Source: DATJWY01 sp035500775 (GTDB lineage Bacteria; Pseudomonadota; Alphaproteobacteria; Acetobacterales; Acetobacteraceae). From it: a stretch of 17,391 nucleotides of DNA. The notes beneath the pieces are model-generated. The model had not been told where the DNA came from and did not search any database. It saw nothing but the letters and a program-made list of their open reading frames with translations. The position numbers and the translations under genes are program-made. Where the stretch lies: contig DATJWY010000043.1 of the NCBI GenBank assembly GCA_035500775.1, forward strand, positions 1-17,391, read 5' to 3'. Within the stretch, counting starts at the first letter, position 1. Each line of letters begins with the position of its first letter. This document shows, in pieces, positions 7,825 to 13,868 of the stretch.

Positions 7825-7952
7825 CCAGCGGGCGACGGAGATATCCCCACCAGTTTACTTTTGTGCCGCAAGCGTGTGGTGTCCGCCTCTCCTCCACGCG
7901 ACGGACCGAATCGGGGTCCGTGGCGCTTGAGAACAGGGATGACCGAGAAGCG

Positions 7953-8411
7953 ATGCGGCACGATTTCATCCTGCCCCTGATCGCGGGCGCGGCGGTGCCT
8001 TTGGGGCACGCCCTGGCGTGCGCCGTGCTGCCGGAAGGCACGGCCGCGAGCTGGGCGCTGGTGGTCCTGGTCGGCGTCCTCGCCGCCGCACTGATCCATC
8101 GCCTGCTTCGCCGCTGGCTGGTGGGGCCGCTCCGCGTGCTCGCGGGGGCGCCGGGCGATCCGCTCGCCGCGCTCGATGCCCGGCTGCGGCGGGCCGCCGG
8201 GGCGGAGGCCCGGCTGGCGGAACTCGAACAGACGACATCCGCCCTGCGCCACGACCTGCGCGGCATCCTCTCGCCGGCGCTGCTTACCGCCGACCGGCTG
8301 CTGCAAAGCCAGGATCCGGCGACGCGGCGCGCCGGCGAAGTGGTCGTGCGCACGGTGGAGCGGGCCAATGAACGCCTGAGCGCCACTAAGCTGGCCGCGC
8401 CGGACGCGTGA
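7953..8411 (+). CDS. Small membrane protein with histidine-kinase-like DHp helix, no ATPase domain
   Basis: The product has 152 residues from ATG 7953. Two hydrophobic segments (about 6-26 and 33-50) are followed by a basic juxtamembrane stretch and an Ala/Arg/Glu-rich helix (about 68-95). Then comes ALRHDLRGILSPALLTADRLL (97-117), which resembles an H-box with candidate phosphoacceptor His100, and a second helix up to about 146. The protein stops where a kinase would begin its ATP-binding domain, and no N, G1 or G2 boxes follow in any frame before the next gene. It may be a phosphotransfer or kinase-regulating protein, a truncated kinase, or a structural coiled coil. The frame is open upstream to about 7863, but those residues look non-coding. 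A weak GAGAAG lies 3 bases before the ATG. It follows the patatin gene by 128 bases. Confidence 0.6.
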   Translation: MRHDFILPLIAGAAVPLGHALACAVLPEGTAASWALVVLVGVLAAALIHRLLRRWLVGPLRVLAGAPGDPLAALDARLRRAAGAEARLAELEQTTSALRHDLRGILSPALLTADRLLQSQDPATRRAGEVVVRTVERANERLSATKLAAPDA

Positions 8412-8462
8412 AACCGTCCGCGCCGGATCGGTCCGCGGTGGCGTCGGTGCTCCGTGGCAGGG

Positions 8463-8572
8463 GCTCAGAGCGCGATCGCTTGAGACTGACAGCCGGAAAG
8501 CGTGAATCGCGCTCTCAAAACAAGGCGCCAGGCCATGAGCGTGACAGTCAACCTGATCCAATCATGGTCTAG
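8463..8572. repeat. Convergent intergenic element with long inverted repeat; possible bidirectional terminator
   Basis: AGAGCGCGAT (8468-8477) pairs perfectly with ATCGCGCTCT (8507-8516). An inner CGCTT/AAGCG pair (8478-8482 with 8499-8503) extends the stem. CAAAACAAG follows on the plus side. The element lies between two converging genes and is less GC-rich than its flanks. Its far end includes the TGA of the minus-strand gene. There is no clean T-run, so terminator function is uncertain. The layout also resembles short dispersed intergenic repeats of alphaproteobacteria. Confidence 0.5.
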
Positions 8573-9017
8573 CCCCGGGGCCGCGCAGGAGCGCGGGCAG
8601 GAAGTATTCGTGCACCTCGCAAAACGGCATGCCATCGGCGGCGCGCAGCATGGCCCGAAGCTCCAGCACCGGGGTCTCGCCGGGGCGCAGGCGGACGGAG
8701 AGGGTTTCCCGCCGGGGCGCCAGGGCGCGCACAGCCAGGCCGAACGGCGTGTCGGTCGTGCGCAACAGCGCCTCGGCGCCGGGCGGCAGGCGGGCGGGCA
8801 CATACCAATTATCGGCCTCCGCCAGCATCCGCCCACCGCCAATGAGCTGCACCCGGCGATAGGCGAGCGCCTCGCCGGCGCCGAGGCGGAGACGCCGGCA
8901 GCGCGCCGGACCAGGCGGCTTCTCCAGCGCCGGCAGCAACCGCGCGGCGATGCGCTCCCCGCTCCAGCGGCACAGCACCTCGGTGGCGCTGTCGGCGCGC
9001 AGCAACTCTTCGTTCAA
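8562..9017 (-). CDS. UbiC/chorismate-lyase-like fold protein (putative)
   Basis: A 151-residue frame with recognisable family blocks: LNEELLRADSATEVL near the N-terminus, ALAYRRVQLIGGGRMLAEADNWYVP (about 50-74), a TTDTPFGLAVRAL segment, RRETLSVRL, and VHEYFLPALL at the C-terminus. This resembles a chorismate-lyase/UTRA-like family found in proteobacteria. UbiC itself makes 4-hydroxybenzoate for ubiquinone, but I cannot assign that reaction to this member. The start is unclear: the first usable codon is TTG 9017, with no Shine-Dalgarno. The frame is open back to 9077 without any ATG or GTG, so the N-terminus may be short or damaged. It is divergent from chrA. Confidence 0.6.
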   Translation of the reverse strand: MNEELLRADSATEVLCRWSGERIAARLLPALEKPPGPARCRRLRLGAGEALAYRRVQLIGGGRMLAEADNWYVPARLPPGAEALLRTTDTPFGLAVRALAPRRETLSVRLRPGETPVLELRAMLRAADGMPFCEVHEYFLPALLRGPGARP

Positions 9018-9184
9018 CCGCGCCAGGAGATCGGCATGACGCGTGGGATCTCGGCTGGGGATGGAATCGCTCCCGGCTCACGCGGTTTTCGGGCGGACAC
9101 CGCCCCGCATGGACGGCACCGGTCAGTCGTACGGCGGCGAGGCCGGCCGGGGCAAGAGGAGGCGTGCGCCCGGAAGGCACAGCG

Positions 9185-10411
9185 ATGACCGGAACCCTGA
9201 CCACGTCCGCCGCCCGGCACGGCCTGCCCCAGCCGGCCGGACGCGGCACGACGCGGGAGGTGCTGCTCGCTTTTCTCCGCCTCGGCCTGACCGCTTTCGG
9301 CGGGCCGATCGCGCATCTCGGCTATTTCCGCGCCGAGTTCGTCGAGCGGCGGCACTGGCTGGACGAGGCGGCCTATGCCGACATCGTCGCGCTCTGCCAG
9401 GTGCTGCCGGGCCCCTCCAGCAGTCAGGTGGGGCTGTTGCTCGGCTTCCGCCGCGCCGGGCTGGCCGGGGCGCTCGCCGCCTGGATCGGCTTCACCCTCC
9501 CCTCGGCGGCGGCAATGATCGGATTCGGCGCCTGGATGGCCCGGTTCGGCGCGGCGGGGCATGCGCCCTGGCTGCATGGGCTGAAGCTGGTCGCGGTCGC
9601 GATCGTGGCGCAGGCGGTCTGGGGCATGGCCCGCGCTTTGTGCCCGGACCGGGAGCGGGCCAGCGTCGCCGTTGGCGCCGTGCTCCTGACACTCGCGTTG
9701 CCGCCGCAGGCGGGGCAACTCGCGGCGATCGCGCTCGGGGCGGTGGCTGGCTGGCTCGTCCTGCCGCGCGAGGCGGCGCAGCCGGGACTCGGCGCCGTGG
9801 CGGGGAGCGGCCGGGCGCTGGCGGCGCTGATCGCCTATGCGGTGCTGCTGGTGCTCTTGCCGGCGCTGGCGGCGGCGCTCGGGAGCCATGCGCTCGCGCT
9901 GGCCGGCGCCTTCTATCGCGCCGGCGCGCTCGTGTTCGGCGGCGGCCACGTCGTGCTGCCGCTGCTGCACGATGCCGTGGTGCCGACCGGCTGGGTGCGC
10001 GAGGGTGATTTCCTCGCCGGCTATGGCGCGGTGCAGGCGGTGCCCGGGCCGCTCTTTACCTTCGCCGCCTATCTCGGCGCGGTGGCCGCTCCGGCGCCGC
10101 GCGGCTGGGCCGGCGGTTTACTCTGCCTCGCGGCCATCTATCTTCCCTCCGTGCTGCTGCTGGCCGGCGCCCTGCCCTTTTGGAACGCGCTCCGCCACCA
10201 TGCGGGCGTGCGCGCGGCCCTGGCCGGGGTGAACGCGGCGGTGGTCGGGCTGCTGGCCTCCGCGTTGTACGCGCCGGTCTGGACCGGATCGGTGCATGGC
10301 GGCGCGGATTTCGGGCTGGTGCTGACCGCCTTCCTGCTGCTCACCGGCTGGCGAATGCCGCCCTGGCTGGTCGTGCTCGGCGGGGCACTGGCGGCGGCCG
10401 TGCTTGGTTGA
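9185..10411 (+). CDS. chrA: Chromate efflux transporter, CHR family (ChrA-like)
   Basis: The product has 408 residues from ATG 9185, with GGAAGG (9171-9176) eight bases upstream. It is the long two-domain form of the CHR superfamily. Domain 1 has AFGGPIAHLGYF (about 37-48) and LPGPSSSQVG (74-83). Domain 2 repeats the pattern with VFGGGHVVLPLL and AVPGPLFTFAAYLG in the second half. There are about ten hydrophobic segments. Family members export chromate from the cytoplasm, conferring Cr(VI) resistance. No chrB or other chromate genes lie beside it, so the physiological substrate is open. GTG 9164 in frame is an alternative start without a better ribosome binding site. Repeat copy C begins six bases after the stop. 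Confidence 0.9.
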   Translation: MTGTLTTSAARHGLPQPAGRGTTREVLLAFLRLGLTAFGGPIAHLGYFRAEFVERRHWLDEAAYADIVALCQVLPGPSSSQVGLLLGFRRAGLAGALAAWIGFTLPSAAAMIGFGAWMARFGAAGHAPWLHGLKLVAVAIVAQAVWGMARALCPDRERASVAVGAVLLTLALPPQAGQLAAIALGAVAGWLVLPREAAQPGLGAVAGSGRALAALIAYAVLLVLLPALAAALGSHALALAGAFYRAGALVFGGGHVVLPLLHDAVVPTGWVREGDFLAGYGAVQAVPGPLFTFAAYLGAVAAPAPRGWAGGLLCLAAIYLPSVLLLAGALPFWNALRHHAGVRAALAGVNAAVVGLLASALYAPVWTGSVHGGADFGLVLTAFLLLTGWRMPPWLVVLGGALAAAVLG

Positions 10412-10416
10412 CGCGC

Positions 10417-10533
10417 CAAGGCGAGGGGCTCTGCCCCACGACCCCCCCAAAGGCTAAGCCTTTGGAATCCTTTACTTAAGTATTGGGGGTCTGGGGCCTC
10501 AAGGCCCCAGCGGGTCCAGGGCAGAGCCCTGGC
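10417..10533 (+). repeat. Modular palindromic repeat, copy C
   Basis: In plus-strand order: GAGGGGCtctGCCCC, AAAGGCTAAGCCTTT (10449-10463), the TTTACTTAAGTATTGGGGGT joint (10471-10490), CTGGGGCCTCAAGGCCCCAG (10491-10510) and CCAGGGCagaGCCCTGG (10516-10532). It fills the space between convergent chrA and the DUF3293 gene and carries that gene's stop codon (10478-10476) in its TACTTAAGTA joint. Several GC-rich stems could terminate transcription from both sides. Confidence 0.85.
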
Positions 10534-10928
10534 CTACCTGAGCAAACCCAAACCAACCGAGCAACACCCCCCACCCGGACCCGCACGATCGCCGCCTGCC
10601 GGAAGCGCCGCGCGAGCATGATCGCCCGCCGCGCATCCAAGGCCACCAGACGATGCGTCTCGCGCCAGCCTCGCCCGACGCCCTCCCCGCCCTGCCAGTT
10701 CAGCCGGCGCAGCCAGGCATCGAATGCCCGCGTCATCCGCGTGTTCCATCCCGGCGGCATCTTCCGGCTCAACGGATTCCATGCGGAAACGAATGCGCCT
10801 TCCCGCGCTCCGAGACGGCGGAGCAAGGCGTCCGTCGCGGGGGACCGGCGGCCAATCCGCGCCACCGCATCGCCGGCCCGGTATTCCGTGGCGCGGTAGG
10901 CGGCGAGGAGGCGGGGCGGCGGATTCAC
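10476..10928 (-). CDS. DUF3293 domain protein with repeat-encoded C-terminal tail
   Basis: The product has 150 residues from GTG 10928. DUF3293 features are AAYRATEYRA (about 9-18), ARIGRRSPATDALLRRLG, a FVSAWNPLSRKMPPGWN segment, GEGVGRGWRETHRLVAL, and a LARRFRQAAIVRV-type strand near the C-terminus. The family has no established function. The start overlaps the upstream histidine phosphatase stop by four bases (GTGA), so the two are probably co-translated. The last 15-17 residues (ending GALRPQTPNT) are translated from repeat copy C, and the stop lies inside the repeat. The native end is probably close to VWVCSGRP. Confidence 0.8.
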   Translation of the reverse strand: MNPPPRLLAAYRATEYRAGDAVARIGRRSPATDALLRRLGAREGAFVSAWNPLSRKMPPGWNTRMTRAFDAWLRRLNWQGGEGVGRGWRETHRLVALDARRAIMLARRFRQAAIVRVRVGGVARLVWVCSGRPGLCPGPAGALRPQTPNT

Positions 10929-11512
10929 GCCTGCTCCGGGGCCGGACCGGGGAACGCCACAGCCTCGACGAAGGTGAGCGCGCCCTGGGCCGGTGCGGGT
11001 GCCAGCAAGTCCGGGGCCTCCCCCCGCAGCAAGGCCGGCAGCAGGCGCAGCGGGCCGCCATGCGCGACGACCACGCAATCCTCGCCGCGCGCACGCAACG
11101 TCGCCGCGAAGCCGCGCACGCGGGCGATGAGCGCCGCGCCGCTCTCGCCGCCCGGCGGCGCGAAGCCGAGCGGATCAGCCGCCCAGCGATCGAGCGCCGC
11201 GCGCGGCACCGCATCCCAGGCCAGCCCTTCCCAGGCGCCGAAATCGAGTTCCAGCAGGCGTGGATCGGCGACCGGCGCAAGCTCGAGCGCCGCCCCCAGC
11301 ATCGCGGCCGGCTCGGCGCAGCGGCGGGCGGGGCTGGTCCAGATCCGTCGCGCCGGGAAGGCGCGCAACGCCGCCGCCAGCGCGGTGACACGCTCCGCCG
11401 CCCCGGGGGCGAGGCCGAGATCAAGGCGGCCGTAACAAAGCCCGGCCTCGATCCGCGCGGGCGGATGGCGAATCAGGGCGACGCGCAGACCGGACGGAGG
11501 AGCCGTCATCAT
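10925..11512 (-). CDS. Histidine phosphatase family protein (CobC-like)
   Basis: The product has 195 residues from ATG 11512. The phosphoglycerate-mutase fold is seen as VALIRHPP with catalytic His16 (after Arg15), LCYGRLDLGL (25-34), TSPARRC (59-65), ELDFGAWEG (88-96) and VVVAHGGP with the second His151. Members remove phosphate through a phosphohistidine intermediate. The YGRLD and FGAWEG motifs resemble alpha-ribazole phosphatase (CobC) of cobalamin synthesis, but no cobalamin genes are nearby, so the substrate is uncertain. The frame is open to an ATG at 11602. I prefer 11512, because strand 1 follows directly and the extra 30 residues look non-coding; neither start has a good ribosome binding site. 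Its stop overlaps the DUF3293 start. Confidence 0.85.
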   Translation of the reverse strand: MMTAPPSGLRVALIRHPPARIEAGLCYGRLDLGLAPGAAERVTALAAALRAFPARRIWTSPARRCAEPAAMLGAALELAPVADPRLLELDFGAWEGLAWDAVPRAALDRWAADPLGFAPPGGESGAALIARVRGFAATLRARGEDCVVVAHGGPLRLLPALLRGEAPDLLAPAPAQGALTFVEAVAFPGPAPEQA

Positions 11513-11797
11513 CGAGGCAAGCGGCACCACGCCTGGGACCGCCGCGGCTGGGGCGCTGTCAAGACCGGAGACGACGCGCGTCTGCCTTGCCGGCGGCGGC
11601 ATTGGCGCGCGGCGGCAAGTCGCGATAATGAAAATTCAGCGACACGGACGCCGCGGAATGGCCGTCTCCCGCGCGACGAGAGTGGGGCGCGCGCGGCAAG
11701 GCTGGAGATGCCGCGCATCCAGCCCGCGAACGCGCGAAAGCCAGCGGCGAATCCGCCGCCGGGAACAGGAACGAAGCGCGCGCGATCCGGCGTGCCG

Positions 11798-12082
11798 TCA
11801 GTTGCGGACCGGCACCTTTGCCGCGCCGGAGGCCCCGGGCTGCTCCGGCATCTCGATGTCGATCTCGAGGGTGGAGACCGCATTGCCGCGATCGAGCTTC
11901 ACCTGCACCTTCTCGCGATCGACAGCGATATGGCGGGCGATCACGGCGAGGATTTCCTCCTGCAGGATCGCCGCCAGATCGGATTTTCCCGCCAGCGCCC
12001 GTTCGTGCGCCAGCAGGATCTGCAGCCGCTCGCGCGCGACGGGAGCGGAACTGCGCTTGTTTAAGAAGCTGAACAGACTCAT
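11798..12082 (-). CDS. minE: Cell division topological specificity factor MinE
   Basis: The product has 94 residues. It begins MSLFSFLNKR, the membrane-targeting amphipathic N-terminus, followed by the MinD-binding region SAPVARERLQILLAHERA (about 12-29). The C-terminal dimerisation domain contains LQEEILAVIARHI and VQVKLDRGNAVSTLEIDIEMP. MinE stimulates MinD ATPase at the membrane and drives the pole-to-pole oscillation that restricts MinC to the poles. The start overlaps the minD stop by four bases. The last 15 residues are a low-complexity tail. Confidence 0.96.
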   Translation of the reverse strand: MSLFSFLNKRSSAPVARERLQILLAHERALAGKSDLAAILQEEILAVIARHIAVDREKVQVKLDRGNAVSTLEIDIEMPEQPGASGAAKVPVRN

Positions 12083-12897
12083 GCCACCACCTTGCGGCCG
12101 AACAGCCGTCCGATCAGGCCACGCTTCTCGCTCGGCACCGTGACATCGATGGTTTCGCCCATCAGGCGGCGGGCCGCCTCGAAATAGGCGCGCGCCGGCG
12201 GGCTGGTCGGATTGGCGAGCGTCACCGGGGCGCCGAGATTGGAGGCGCGGAGCACTTCCTCACTGTCCGGGATGATGCCGAGCAACGGGACGGAGAGGAT
12301 CTCGATCACGTCGTCCACCTTCAGCATCTCGCCACGCGCGGCGCGCGCCGGATCGTAGCGGGTCAGCAGCAGGTGCTTCTCGATGCGGCCGCCGGTTTCC
12401 GCCCGCAGCGTCTTCGAATCGAGCAGGCCGATGATGCGGTCGGAGTCGCGCACCGAGGAAACCTCGGGGTTGGTCACGATCACCGCCGCGTCGGCATGGC
12501 GCATCGAGAGGGTGGCCCCCTTCTCGATCCCGGCCGGGCTGTCGCAGACCACCCAGTCGAATTTCTCGCGCAGCTCGGCGATCACGCGGGCGACGCCCTC
12601 CTCGGTCAGCGCATCCTTGTCGCGCGTCTGCGAGGCAGGGAGCAGGGAGAGCGTGTCGATGCGCTTGTCGCGGATCAGGGCCTGCGGCAACTTGGCGTCA
12701 CCCTGCACGACGTTGATCAGGTCGAACACGACCCGGCGTTCCGCGCCCATGATCAGGTCGAGATTACGCAGCCCGACGTCGAAATCCACAACCACGACAT
12801 TCTTGCCGCTCTGTGCGAGCGCCGCGCCGAGTGCCGCCGTGGTGGTGGTCTTGCCGACGCCCCCCTTGCCCGATGTTACAACCAGGACTTTGGCCAT
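12079..12897 (-). CDS. minD: Septum site-determining ATPase MinD
   Basis: The product has 272 residues. It has the deviant Walker A motif KGGVGKT (11-17), a switch region VVDFDVGLRNLDLIMG (36-51), Walker B with Asp119 in WVVCDSPAG, and a C-terminal amphipathic membrane-targeting helix KRGLIGRLFGRK. MinD-ATP dimerises on the inner membrane and recruits MinC and MinE. A strong ribosome binding site, AAGGAGA, lies about 9 bases before ATG 12897. It is 40 bases downstream of minC, and its stop overlaps minE. Confidence 0.98.
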   Translation of the reverse strand: MAKVLVVTSGKGGVGKTTTTAALGAALAQSGKNVVVVDFDVGLRNLDLIMGAERRVVFDLINVVQGDAKLPQALIRDKRIDTLSLLPASQTRDKDALTEEGVARVIAELREKFDWVVCDSPAGIEKGATLSMRHADAAVIVTNPEVSSVRDSDRIIGLLDSKTLRAETGGRIEKHLLLTRYDPARAARGEMLKVDDVIEILSVPLLGIIPDSEEVLRASNLGAPVTLANPTSPPARAYFEAARRLMGETIDVTVPSEKRGLIGRLFGRKVVA

Positions 12898-12937
12898 CCG
12901 TGTCTTCTCCTTCTCAATCGCCTCAGTCCAGGGCGTC

Positions 12938-13642
12938 TTAATCGAGGGCTTCCATCATCATCACGTCGCCCTCCAGCCAGATCTGCACCGCCCGGCCGCG
13001 CAAGCGCGGATCGATATCGTCCGCCGTCTTGTACAAGCCGCCGATCGCGACCAGCTCCGCCTCCAGCCGGCGGCAGAAAATGCGGGCGCCGGGCCGGCCG
13101 AGCAGGCCGGCGACGGCACGGCCGCGCAACGTGCCGTAGATGTGCAGCGAGCCGCCGGCGATCACTTCCGCGCCGGACGCGACGGAACCGATCACGGTCA
13201 GCTCGCCGCGCTCGGAAATGATGAACTGGCCCGACCGGACCGGCCCTTCATGCAGCAGCGCCGTCGGCTCCGGTGCGGCGGCCGGCTTCTGCGGATCGTC
13301 CGGGATTTCGATCCCGCGATCCGGCCGGCCGGTGCCGAGCAGCGGCGGACGCGCCCAGGTTTCGCTGCCGAGCGTCGCCGGGTCCGCGCCCTCGACGCCG
13401 ATCAGGCGGAGGCCGCTGGCCTCCAGCCGGTCGAGCAGCGCGGGGAACGCCGCTTCCTGCCCGGCAAGCGCGGAGAGATCGACCAGCACCGGCCGCTGCG
13501 CGAAGAAGTTCGCCGAGCGTTGCATCTGCTCGTCCAATTCCGCGAGCCATTCGTCCAGCGGCGGCTCAGGCGCCACCACCAGCGCCATGAACGAGCGGCC
13601 GCGGATGCGGAGATGGGAGCGTGGTCGGGTGTCATTTGTCAC
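12938..13642 (-). CDS. minC: Septum formation inhibitor MinC
   Basis: About 234 residues. The N-terminal FtsZ-inhibiting domain (about 1-100) begins around HLRIRGRSFMALVV. A variable Pro/Ala linker follows. The C-terminal beta-helix domain (about 130-225) carries VRSGQFI, GSVASGAEVIAGGSLHIYGTLRGRA, ARIFCRRLEAELVAIGGLY and a VQIWLEGD-type end. It inhibits FtsZ ring assembly when recruited by MinD. The start is ambiguous: GTG 13642 and TTG 13648 are two codons apart and neither has a clear Shine-Dalgarno. I chose the GTG. First gene of minCDE. Confidence 0.93.
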   Translation of the reverse strand: MTNDTRPRSHLRIRGRSFMALVVAPEPPLDEWLAELDEQMQRSANFFAQRPVLVDLSALAGQEAAFPALLDRLEASGLRLIGVEGADPATLGSETWARPPLLGTGRPDRGIEIPDDPQKPAAAPEPTALLHEGPVRSGQFIISERGELTVIGSVASGAEVIAGGSLHIYGTLRGRAVAGLLGRPGARIFCRRLEAELVAIGGLYKTADDIDPRLRGRAVQIWLEGDVMMMEALD

Positions 13643-13666
13643 ACTCAAGGGGGGTATCCGGGCGCT

Positions 13667-13701
13667 ATCGAACCGTCAACACAAAGCCGAGGTATATTGT
13701 A
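13667..13701 (-). promoter_or_regulatory. Possible promoter elements upstream of minCDE
   Basis: On the minus strand, CTTACAATATACC includes a -10-like TACAAT (13701-13696), but I find no good -35 partner. TTGACG (13672-13667) is a -35-like hexamer with only TACCCC at the right distance. This is the AT-richest spot in front of minC, so a promoter here is plausible, but the exact elements are uncertain. Confidence 0.3.
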
Positions 13702-13868
13702 AGCGGAGCCCTGCGAGTCGTCCGAGCGGCGTATCACATCGAGAGGCGCGGCCAGGCCGTCACGACTGCCCCGCGCCCCTGGTACCCCGAAGGCCCGCGC
13801 GCCAACGCGCGGAAGAGGGGCGCTCCGAGGGGTGGACGCCGCCCCTGTTTCGGTGATCGGATGCCGCC

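Noticed and set aside
7901..7921. Hairpin ACGGACC...GGTCCGT after the patatin gene
   Set aside because: A 7-bp stem with no T-run. It may be chance in GC-rich DNA, so I did not call a terminator.
11513..11797. Possible small gene between minE and the histidine phosphatase
   Set aside because: No frame on either strand shows a start with a ribosome binding site and plausible coding composition. I see nothing beyond a likely leader for the phosphatase gene.
10724..12064. A 446-codon plus-strand open frame
   Set aside because: Antisense to the histidine phosphatase, DUF3293 and minE genes. Low-complexity Arg/Ala/Gly composition.
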